From assembly GCA_007693785.1 (NCBI GenBank), contig RECY01000024.1, positions 62,001 through 126,000 on the forward strand: DNA of 64,000 bases, given 5' to 3'. Both the position numbers and the translations under genes were made by a program. How positions within the stretch are numbered: the stretch's first letter is position 1; each line of letters begins with the position of its first letter. Positions 1 through 6,896 of this stretch are shown in pieces. The notes below the pieces were generated by a model that searched no databases, was not told where the DNA came from, and saw nothing but the letters and a program-made list of their open reading frames with translations. The stretch is from Phycisphaerales bacterium. GTDB taxonomy: Bacteria; Planctomycetota; Phycisphaerae; Phycisphaerales; UBA1924.

Positions 1-1
1 G

Positions 2-199
2 GGCACCGGGCTGGGGCTCGCGGTCGCCGAGGGGATCATCCACGAGCACGGCGGGGTGATCCTGGCGAAAAACCGCCCCGAGCGGGCGGGGGCCGTGTTC
101 GAGATTCTCCTCCCGAGCGAGGCGGCGTCCAAAGATCCCCCGACGCACGCGCCAGCCGCCCCGGACCCGACCGCCAGCCCAGAGAGGCCCGCACCATGA
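2..199 (+). CDS. Sensor histidine kinase, C-terminal end (partial)
   Basis: Only the last 65 codons are inside the window. The first residues read GTGLGLAVAEGIIHEHGG, the G2 box of the HATPase_c domain that closes over ATP in two-component sensor kinases. After the last beta strand (GAVFEILLPSE) comes a short Pro/Ala-rich tail. The stop codon overlaps the start of the response regulator by 4 nt (ATGA), so the two genes are translationally coupled and very probably form a cognate pair. The sensor and membrane parts lie upstream of the window, so the signal cannot be inferred. Confidence 0.85.
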   Translation, partial: GTGLGLAVAEGIIHEHGGVILAKNRPERAGAVFEILLPSEAASKDPPTHAPAAPDPTASPERPAP

Positions 200-837
200 C
201 CGAGCCGCACGTCACCGACCCGGTCCATGCCGAGCCCGCGGCTCTGTCGATCGTCGCCCTGGATGACGACGCGGACTTTCGCGAGTACATCGGCGCGATG
301 CTCACGGGGGAAGGGCACGACGTGCGCACGGTCGCGACGCCGGGCGAGTTTTTCGCTGCGTGTGAGAGCCGCCTGCCGGACGTCGCGTTGCTGGATATGA
401 AGATGGGCGAGCACTCGGGCGAGCAGGTTCTCAGCGAGATCCGTTGCCGGTGGCAGACGCTGTGCGTGATCGTCGTCACCGGGTACCCGTCGCTGGAATC
501 GATGCGCCAGACGTTCAAGGCCGACGTGTACGACTATCTCGCCAAGCCGTTCAGCATCGAGGAGTTGCGCCGCGTGCTCGTCCAGGCGGCCGAGGCTTTC
601 GGGCTCGGACAACGCCCGCAGGACCGCCTCCGCGACGAGCTCGGGCGTCAGATCCGTCTCGCCCGCACCGAACGCGGGTGGACGCTCAAAGATCTTTCTG
701 AAGCGAGTAAAATCTCGGTCAGCCAGCTCAGCTCGATCGAGCGCGGCGCCCACCTGCCGAGCCTGGAATCGCTGCTGCACATCGCTCAGGCGTTGCGGGT
801 CCGCCCGAGCCTCTGGCTCGACGCCGCGGGGTTCTGA
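196..837 (+). CDS. Response regulator: REC domain fused to XRE-type HTH
   Basis: Two-component response regulator of 213 residues. The REC domain spans about residues 17-132, with the acidic pocket D23-D25, phosphoacceptor D67 in LLDMKM, the switch threonine T95 in VVTGY and the conserved lysine K117 in AKPF. Residues 145-205 form a helix-turn-helix of the Cro/C1 (XRE) type (RTERGWTLKDLSEASKIS) in place of the usual OmpR or NarL output domain. The gene starts inside the stop codon of the kinase gene. It probably binds DNA when phosphorylated; its targets are unknown. It converges on mntR with only 4 nt between the stops and no visible terminator. Confidence 0.85.
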   Translation: MTEPHVTDPVHAEPAALSIVALDDDADFREYIGAMLTGEGHDVRTVATPGEFFAACESRLPDVALLDMKMGEHSGEQVLSEIRCRWQTLCVIVVTGYPSLESMRQTFKADVYDYLAKPFSIEELRRVLVQAAEAFGLGQRPQDRLRDELGRQIRLARTERGWTLKDLSEASKISVSQLSSIERGAHLPSLESLLHIAQALRVRPSLWLDAAGF

Positions 838-841
838 GCGA

Positions 842-1261
842 TCAGGCCCCGTTCCGGCGACGGGTCTCGGCCCGCATCCGGTCCAGCGTCACTTTCGAGA
901 CGTGGTGCTCGATGCCTTCCGCGTCGATCTCGGCCGTCCGCGCGTCCACACCGATCGATCGAAGGAACGCCACGACCGCCTCGTGACGCTCCAGCGACAT
1001 CGACGCTAGCTTCCGCCCCTTCGTGGTCAACGCCACCGGGCCCCGCGGCTCCTGCGTCGCCAGCTTCTGATCCACCAGACGCTGCACCCGGCGCGTCACC
1101 GTCACGTGGCTCACCCCGAACCGTTCCTGCAGATCCCGCACGCGGCAGGCGCCGAGCCGGGTGGCGATCTCCGCGATCGCCTCCACATAGTCCTCGTCGA
1201 CCTCTGATGCGTGGTCGTCCCGCGTGCGCACGTGCCCGGCCTGCTTGATCGATTCGCCCAA
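842..1261 (-). CDS. mntR: MntR-like manganese-responsive regulator (DtxR family)
   Basis: A 139-residue winged-helix metalloregulator. Residues about 22-85 form the DtxR-type DNA-binding domain (DYVEAIAEIATRLG then RVRDLQERFGVSHVTVTRRVQRL). The following helix carries metal-site residues in the pattern typical of MntR (RHEAVVAFLRSIGV, then DAEGIEHHVS). There is no SH3-like C-terminal domain, so the length matches MntR rather than DtxR or IdeR. The longest reading starts at a TTG; a GTG ten codons further in is possible. It lies 16 nt downstream of panD on the same strand and is probably co-transcribed with it. No Mn transporter gene is nearby. It would repress Mn uptake or activate efflux. 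Confidence 0.8.
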   Translation of the reverse strand: MGESIKQAGHVRTRDDHASEVDEDYVEAIAEIATRLGACRVRDLQERFGVSHVTVTRRVQRLVDQKLATQEPRGPVALTTKGRKLASMSLERHEAVVAFLRSIGVDARTAEIDAEGIEHHVSKVTLDRMRAETRRRNGA

Positions 1262-1277
1262 CGCCCGCGCCCCCGTC

Positions 1278-1652
1278 TCACACGCTCGGCTCGTACCGCA
1301 TCAGCTCCGCGACCGTGTTGTCCTCGTTCATGATCAGCACCTTCGGGCGGTGCTCGCGGTACTCCGCGTCGTCCATCAGCGCAAAGTGCAGGATGATCAG
1401 GCGGTCGCCCGGCTCCACGTGGTGAGCCGCCGCCCCGTTCACCTCGATCTTCTTCGACCCCGGCTCCCCCCGGAAGACATAGGTCTCGAACCGCGCCCCG
1501 CTCCGGCAGTTGGCAACCAAGACCGCGTCGTTGACCCGCAGCCCGATCTGGGCCAGAAAATCCGCGTCGATGGTGATCGAGCCGACGTAATCCGGGCGGG
1601 CGGCGGTCGTCGTCGCCATGTGGATCTTGCTGTGCAGCACTTTGCGCAGCAT
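1278..1652 (-). CDS. panD: Aspartate 1-decarboxylase proenzyme
   Basis: Makes beta-alanine from L-aspartate for pantothenate and CoA synthesis. At 124 residues it has normal length. The start at MLRKVLHSKIH matches the family N terminus, K9 is the expected active-site lysine, and the autocleavage site G24-S25 (YVGS), which gives the pyruvoyl cofactor, is in its canonical place. NGAAAHHVEPGDRLIIL is also characteristic. The ATG is preceded by GGAGG at good spacing; the longer open frame upstream lacks family similarity. It is divergent from the methyltransferase at 1786 and followed by mntR. The partner panC lies about 59 kb away at 60422. Confidence 0.95.
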   Translation of the reverse strand: MLRKVLHSKIHMATTTAARPDYVGSITIDADFLAQIGLRVNDAVLVANCRSGARFETYVFRGEPGSKKIEVNGAAAHHVEPGDRLIILHFALMDDAEYREHRPKVLIMNEDNTVAELMRYEPSV

Positions 1653-1785
1653 CGGGCCTCCAAAACCGGGATCAGGGGGCTGCCGAAAACATGGCAACCT
1701 CGTGTCCCGGAAGGATCGTAGACCGTCTGCGAGCCCCTTTGCTCGGCGTATCCTTGGGGCGGAAGCCGCTGGAAAGGTCTCGCCC

Positions 1786-2730
1786 ATGCCCGCCCGCTCC
1801 CCGCTGAACGCCGAGGCCGCCAAGTCGCTTTACAAGCGCGTCGTGCGCAAGCTCATGCGTGCCGGGCTCGCGGACGTGGAGGCCCACCTGCAGACCATCG
1901 ACCAGGCGCTCGCGGCCGACGCGGACCGCGTCGCCGTGTGGCGCGGCTCGCTCGCCGACGGGGCCGCGGTGCTCGAAGACGGACGCGAGCCCGCCGAGCT
2001 CACCCGCAAGTACCGGAGCGAGCTCGCCTTTTGGGTCAACGTCGTGAAGAACACCGAGCGCGTGCCCGGCTTCGAGGGCGAGTTCGAGGCGACGTTCGGC
2101 GGCTGGCAGCGCGACCGCCTCAACGAGCTGGGGCGATTTCTTGAGCTCCCGGAGGGGCTGGCTCTCTGCGAGTGGTGCGCCGAGCGGGTCGCGGTCGAGA
2201 TCGGCGCGGGCCCCTACCCGATGCTCGCGGTCGCGACGTGGAAGGCCGCGGTCGCGGTCGATCCGCTCGCCGACGGCTATCTCGCGGAGGACCTGCTCCC
2301 CAAGCGCGCGCACGCCGACCGGCTCATCTACCTCGCGGCCCCGGGCGAGCGCGTCCCTCTCCCCGCCGGCTCGGCCGACCTGGTTGTGATCGAAAACTGC
2401 CTCGACCACGTCTCCGACCCCGCCCGCGTGATGCGCGAGGTCCGGCGACTGCTCAAGCCGGGCGGGCTCTGCTGGATCCTGGTCGACCTGATGGACTATC
2501 GCGACGAGATGCACCCGCACGCCTTCAACGAGGCACGCCTCCGTGCCCTGCTCGCCGAGGCCGGCTTCGAGACCCTCCGCGATCGGGTGAGCGATCACAA
2601 GTCCCACCCGGAGGCCTACGGCGAGCTCCGGGCCCTGCTCCGAAAGCCCATCGTCTGCACCACCGGCGAGGCGGCGCCGGTCGTGGAGCCGCGCCCCGTC
2701 GCCCAGCACGCGAAGCCCGCCGGTGTCTGA
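1786..2730 (+). CDS. SAM-dependent methyltransferase (type 11)
   Basis: A 314-residue protein whose second half is a class I SAM methyltransferase fold: motif I VEIGAGPYPML, then the acidic loop VAVDPLAD, then the post-motif region SADLVVIENCLDHVSDPARVMREVRRLLKPGG, typical of Methyltransf_11. The first 120 residues are helical and not recognised. The chosen ATG gives MPARSPLN and leaves about 130 bp of divergent upstream DNA shared with panD. It is first in a run of four overlapping genes (next overlap 8 nt) that also encode a membrane GT-C-like protein, a GT2 and another methyltransferase. The substrate is therefore perhaps a glycan or lipid-linked sugar (inference). Confidence 0.75.
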   Translation: MPARSPLNAEAAKSLYKRVVRKLMRAGLADVEAHLQTIDQALAADADRVAVWRGSLADGAAVLEDGREPAELTRKYRSELAFWVNVVKNTERVPGFEGEFEATFGGWQRDRLNELGRFLELPEGLALCEWCAERVAVEIGAGPYPMLAVATWKAAVAVDPLADGYLAEDLLPKRAHADRLIYLAAPGERVPLPAGSADLVVIENCLDHVSDPARVMREVRRLLKPGGLCWILVDLMDYRDEMHPHAFNEARLRALLAEAGFETLRDRVSDHKSHPEAYGELRALLRKPIVCTTGEAAPVVEPRPVAQHAKPAGV

Positions 2731-5107
2731 GCCCGGACCAACGCCGCGCCAGCGCACGCCCGCCGCGCTCTGGCTCTTCCCCGTCGTCCTCTGGGCGTTC
2801 GCGACGCTCTTCCTCGGCGGCGACCTCGGCAAGTGGAACGACGACTTCACCTTCAGCACCCGCGACCCCGCGACCGGGCAGTACGACACGCTCCGCATCC
2901 CGCAGCGCAACCCCGAGACCGGCGGCTACCAGTTCTGGAGGCCGCTCCACTTTCTCACCACCGCCCCCCTCCAGACGCTGCTGTGGGACCACCCCCGCGC
3001 GCTCCACGCGATCCAGGCGGCCGCCCACGGGCTCGTCTCGATCCTGTTGTACGTCTTCCTACGCACCATCCTGCGCTCCAATGCGGGTGCGGCGGCGGGG
3101 GCGCTCCTCTTTCTCGTATATCCCGTTCACCACCAGGCGGTCTTCTGGACCAGCGCCCTCTCCACAACCCTCGCGACCGGCGTGGTGCTGACTCTGCTCC
3201 TCGTGTACGCCGGCGTTGTTCGCGGGCGAGTTCGGTGGTGGTGGGCGATCCCGCTCCCGGTGCTCGCCTTCGGGGCGGCCTGCTTCAACGAGCAACCGAC
3301 CGCCCTCCTCGGCGCGATGCCCCTGCTCGCGGCCGCGCTCGCCCCGCGAGGGCAACCGTTCGTGCGCACGATCCGCGACGCGCTGCTCATCCCCGGTGCG
3401 TGCGGGCTCGCGCTGCTGCTCTATATCACCCTTTACATCACCACCAGCGACGGGCGGCTCCCCGGCACCTCGCCCGACTCGTTCGTCGCCACCGGTGGCT
3501 TGCCCGGTGAAATCGCCCGCGTCGCCCGCGACGCGACCGCCTGGCTCATGCTCTACGACTTTCGCAAAGGTGCCCTCGCCTTCGGGGTCGAGACCCTCCT
3601 TGTGCACCCTTGGCGGTCTCTCGCCTTCGCCGGCGCCTTCACCCTCGCCCTCCTCCCCTGGCTCCGCCTCCCGGCCCTCGGTGGGACGAGCGTCCCGCCC
3701 CTCGCGCCGAGCTCTCCCCCCCTGGCACCGACCCTTGTCCCCCCCAGCACCCCCCGGTGCGCCCTCGCGACCATCGTTTTTGCGCTGCTGGCTCTCACGC
3801 TCGCTTTTTTCCCGGTGGTGCTGATCCGTCAGTACCAGCTCGTTGATTCTCGACTGCTCTACGCGGCCGCCGTCGCGCTCGCGACGCTGGTCGCGCTCGC
3901 GATCGACGCTGGGCGGGCGGTGCTCCCGCGACAAGTCAGCGTCGTCGGCAGGCTCACGCTGCTCATCGCGTGCTTTCTGGGCGCGACGATGCTTGTCGGC
4001 GTGCAGGGCGCGCGACAGGCCCGCTGGGCGCAGGATGTGGCGCTGGCCGAGCGGTTGCGCGAGGTGCTGGCGGACCCGCCGGACCGGGTCTACTTCTATC
4101 CGGTGCGCATTGACGACCGCGCGACGCGCACGGGCGCGTGGCGGTTCGACGACGCGTTCTGGTCGCCCTTTGCCTACCCGTGGGCGGGGTTCCAGTTTGT
4201 GCAGCGTGTGGTGTATGCGCGTCGGGAGTTGTATAGCGGGTTTCTCTGGCTCTGGGAGACGCCGCAGCCTGTCGTCGGCTTCGATGAGCACGGCTTGCGC
4301 CTCCGCTACGAGATGGATTTTCTGTGGCCCTGGGGGTGGGACCTCGTGACCGGCGAGCCGACGACCGACGCCATGCGCGCACACCCCCCCGGGCACGTCG
4401 TCTGGTGGTCGGCCGTCGTGCCCTTTGCGGTCGAACGCGACGGCTCGCCCACCTTCTACACCCGCGTGCGGATCGAGCGGGCCGATAACGACGACGCGGA
4501 CGTCGAGATCCCGCTCCTGCGCGACGCGCTCGCGAGCGGGCGCATCCCGCCCGCGACGCTCTCGGTCTACGACTGGACGCGGAACGACCGTGTCGAGCCG
4601 ATCGAAGGGTGGCGCGACGTGCGCACAGGCGAGGCGATCGCGTTCGCCTGGCCCGCGCCGTGGCACGCGATGCACCACGCGGCCGAGCTTGCGGTGAGGG
4701 ACGTGGCGGTGGGAGGAAAGGGCGCGATCGCCACGCCGTTACCCGCGCGCGGTGAGCCGACGCGGGCGTTTTTCCGAGCGACGCTGACGCCCGCGGTTGC
4801 GGAGGGGTTGCGTCGCGACGACGGCGTCCGGATCCAGGTTCTGCTCGACGGGGAGGTGGTTGGCACGCTCCGCCTGTCGGCCGCCGAGCAGTGGGCGATG
4901 GGGCGGTGGGCGGCGTTCGACGTGCCGATCCCGGCGAGCGAGCGAGGGGCGGTTCTGGAGATCCGGGCGAGCCGCCTGCTCGCTCCGGTGCCGGGGGACG
5001 CGGGGTTCTCGGTCCTGGTGACCAGCGGTTTGCGGGATCGGGTGACACCGGAGCCCGCCCCGGGCGAAGGCGATGACGTATCGTCTGCCCCGGAGGCCCG
5101 GCCATGA
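2723..5107 (+). CDS. Polytopic membrane protein, probable GT-C-type glycosyltransferase
   Basis: A 794-residue protein starting at GTG, overlapping the upstream gene by 8 nt. The first 450 residues hold about ten hydrophobic segments. After the first one is an acidic pair in a luminal or periplasmic loop (KWNDDFTFS), followed by RPLHFL and HAIQAAAHGLVSILLY. This layout resembles GT-C enzymes that use polyprenyl-phosphate sugars (PMT or TMTC-like), where such acidic residues are catalytic. The last 300 or so residues are soluble and beta-rich and not recognised. The adjacent polyprenyl-phosphate GT2 would supply the donor, which supports the call. It could instead be a non-catalytic membrane protein. 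Confidence 0.6.
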   Translation: MSEPGPTPRQRTPAALWLFPVVLWAFATLFLGGDLGKWNDDFTFSTRDPATGQYDTLRIPQRNPETGGYQFWRPLHFLTTAPLQTLLWDHPRALHAIQAAAHGLVSILLYVFLRTILRSNAGAAAGALLFLVYPVHHQAVFWTSALSTTLATGVVLTLLLVYAGVVRGRVRWWWAIPLPVLAFGAACFNEQPTALLGAMPLLAAALAPRGQPFVRTIRDALLIPGACGLALLLYITLYITTSDGRLPGTSPDSFVATGGLPGEIARVARDATAWLMLYDFRKGALAFGVETLLVHPWRSLAFAGAFTLALLPWLRLPALGGTSVPPLAPSSPPLAPTLVPPSTPRCALATIVFALLALTLAFFPVVLIRQYQLVDSRLLYAAAVALATLVALAIDAGRAVLPRQVSVVGRLTLLIACFLGATMLVGVQGARQARWAQDVALAERLREVLADPPDRVYFYPVRIDDRATRTGAWRFDDAFWSPFAYPWAGFQFVQRVVYARRELYSGFLWLWETPQPVVGFDEHGLRLRYEMDFLWPWGWDLVTGEPTTDAMRAHPPGHVVWWSAVVPFAVERDGSPTFYTRVRIERADNDDADVEIPLLRDALASGRIPPATLSVYDWTRNDRVEPIEGWRDVRTGEAIAFAWPAPWHAMHHAAELAVRDVAVGGKGAIATPLPARGEPTRAFFRATLTPAVAEGLRRDDGVRIQVLLDGEVVGTLRLSAAEQWAMGRWAAFDVPIPASERGAVLEIRASRLLAPVPGDAGFSVLVTSGLRDRVTPEPAPGEGDDVSSAPEARP

Positions 5108-6183
5108 GGCTCACCGTCGTGGTGCCCGCGTACAACGAGCAGGAGAACGTCCGCCCGCTGACCGAGCGGCTGCTGCGCACGCTCGAGCCGCTCGACGCGG
5201 ATTTCGACGTCCTGTTTGTCGATGACGGGAGCACGGACGGGACGCTGGACGCCCTGCGGGAGCTCCGCCGAGCGCACCCCGCCAGGGTCGGGTTCCTCAC
5301 GCTGAGCCGAAACTTCGGGCACGAGATCGCGACGACCGCCGGTCTTGACGCGGCCGACGCGGACGCGGTTGTGCTGATTGACGCGGACCTGCAGGACCCG
5401 CCGGAAGAGATCCCCGCGATGCTCGCCAAGTGGCGGGCGGGCGCGGACGTGGTGTACGCGGTGCGCCGTCGGCGCCCCGGCGAGCCGGTGTTCAAACGCT
5501 GGACGTCGTTCGCGTTCTACCGGTTGATGCGCGCGCTGAGCGACGTGGACGTGCCGCCGGACGCGGGCGATTTCCGCGTGATGGACCGGAAGGTCGTGGA
5601 GGCGGTGCGCCGGTGCCGGGAGAACCCGCGGTACATCCGGGGCCTTGTGAGCTGGGCGGGGTATCGCCAGGAATCGCACGTCTACGACCGCGAGCCGCGC
5701 CACGCCGGGGAGACCAAGTATCGGTTGCGGAGCATGATCCGCCTGAGCCTGATCGCGATTTTCGGGTTCAGCCTGACGCCGCTGCGTGCGACGATGTGGA
5801 TCGGGCTCGCGGTGGTGCTGCTGAGCGGCGTGCTGGCGGCGGCGGTCGCGGCCGAGCGGGTGTTCTTCGGGGCGCAATGGCCGGGCTTCGCGCTGCTGGC
5901 GTGCGGGATGTTCCTGCTCGGCGGCGTGCAACTGACAATGCTGGGCGTGATGGCGTACTACCTCGGGCAGGTGTTCACGAGCGCGCAGGGTCGCCCGCTC
6001 TACCTCATCGCCGAGCACTCCGGCCCGAGGGCGGACGCCGGGCCGAACGCGAGCGGGGAGGACGGGTTTGGACGAGGCGCTGTACCGGGAGATGGGCGAG
6101 CGCGAGCGGACGTATTGGTGGTTCGTCGCGAAGCGCCGGATCGTGCGCGCGCTGATCGACAGGCACCTGACGCGCCCCGCTGA
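5104..6183 (+). CDS. GT2 glycosyltransferase, DPM/GtrB-like polyprenyl-phosphate sugar transferase
   Basis: GT2 enzyme with the GT-A signature near the N terminus: VVVPAYNEQENV, DDGSTD at residues 40-45 and DADLQDPPEE at 93-102. GDFRVM and the substrate loop GETKYRLRSMIRLS are typical of dolichyl- or undecaprenyl-phosphate sugar transferases such as GtrB and ArnC. Two transmembrane helices follow (about residues 225-250 and 260-290). Family similarity ends near YLIAEHSG. The remaining 38 or so residues are Arg/Ala-rich and are read out of frame over the start of the next gene. It overlaps the upstream gene by 4 nt. It probably loads a sugar onto undecaprenyl phosphate for the neighbouring GT-C-like protein. 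Confidence 0.85.
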   Translation: MRLTVVVPAYNEQENVRPLTERLLRTLEPLDADFDVLFVDDGSTDGTLDALRELRRAHPARVGFLTLSRNFGHEIATTAGLDAADADAVVLIDADLQDPPEEIPAMLAKWRAGADVVYAVRRRRPGEPVFKRWTSFAFYRLMRALSDVDVPPDAGDFRVMDRKVVEAVRRCRENPRYIRGLVSWAGYRQESHVYDREPRHAGETKYRLRSMIRLSLIAIFGFSLTPLRATMWIGLAVVLLSGVLAAAVAAERVFFGAQWPGFALLACGMFLLGGVQLTMLGVMAYYLGQVFTSAQGRPLYLIAEHSGPRADAGPNASGEDGFGRGAVPGDGRARADVLVVRREAPDRARADRQAPDAPR

Positions 6184-6811
6184 CGCCGCCCGCCCGAAGC
6201 TGATCGATCTGGGGTGCGGCACGGGGGCGCTGCTCCGCGAGTGTGCGCACGCGTTCGACGTCGCGGGCATGGACACGCACGAGGCGGCGATCGAGGCGTG
6301 CGCGCGCGACGGGCTCGACGTCCGCTTCGGCACGCTCCCGGACGCCGTCCCGTTCGAGCCCGGCTCTGCGGACGTCGTGGTGCTGAGCGATGTGCTGGAG
6401 CATGTCGAAGAAGATCACGCCTCCGCGGGAGCCGCGGCGGCCCTGCTCCGTCCCGGCGGGCTGCTGGTCTGCACCGTCCCGGCGCACCCGTGGATGTGGA
6501 CCGCGCGTGACGAGCTGCACCACCACAAACGGCGCTACACCCGCCCGGCATACGAGCGCGTCTTCGAGCACGCGGGGCTTGAGCCCGTGCTGGTGAGCTG
6601 GTACAACACCACGCTCTTCCCGCTGATGGGCGCGTTCCGGCTCGCGAAGCGCGTGCTCCCCGCGGGGCGGGCGGGGCCGGACGTCACCCCGCTGCCGGGA
6701 CCGGTGAACGCGCTGCTCCGCACGCTGTTCGCGATCGAATCGAGCCGGCTCGTTCGCGGACCGCTGCCGTTCGGGGCCTCGCTGATCAGCGTCCATCGGT
6801 GCTGCGGCTGA
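6068..6811 (+). CDS. Class I SAM-dependent methyltransferase
   Basis: A 247-residue methyltransferase of the group often found beside DPM-like GT2 genes: an N-terminal YREMGERERTYWWFVAKRR segment, motif I KLIDLGCGTG, then DVVVLSDVLEHVEED and LLRPGGLLVCTVPAHPWMW. The TTG start keeps the conserved YWWF segment and implies a 116-nt overlap with the end of the GT2 gene; an internal ATG eight codons on would still overlap by 92 nt. The substrate is unknown, but the context suggests a sugar or lipid-linked intermediate. The gene ends about 25 nt before the hairpin that terminates hppA from the other side. Confidence 0.8.
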   Translation: MDEALYREMGERERTYWWFVAKRRIVRALIDRHLTRPADAARPKLIDLGCGTGALLRECAHAFDVAGMDTHEAAIEACARDGLDVRFGTLPDAVPFEPGSADVVVLSDVLEHVEEDHASAGAAAALLRPGGLLVCTVPAHPWMWTARDELHHHKRRYTRPAYERVFEHAGLEPVLVSWYNTTLFPLMGAFRLAKRVLPAGRAGPDVTPLPGPVNALLRTLFAIESSRLVRGPLPFGASLISVHRCCG

Positions 6812-6835
6812 GCGGGCGGAGGGTGGTGGCGGCAT

Positions 6836-6864
6836 AAAAAACGCTCCCGCGCAGGGCGGGAGCG
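6836..6864 (-). terminator. Rho-independent terminator of hppA
   Basis: A 9-bp perfect stem (6842-6850 with 6856-6864, CGCTCCCGC) around a 5-nt loop, followed on the minus strand by six T residues (plus-strand A run at 6836-6841). It lies 33 nt after the hppA stop and may also slow transcription arriving from the plus-strand methyltransferase. Confidence 0.85.
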
Positions 6865-6896
6865 TGTCGGGTGTGGCGTTGGCGTGCGGCGGGGGA

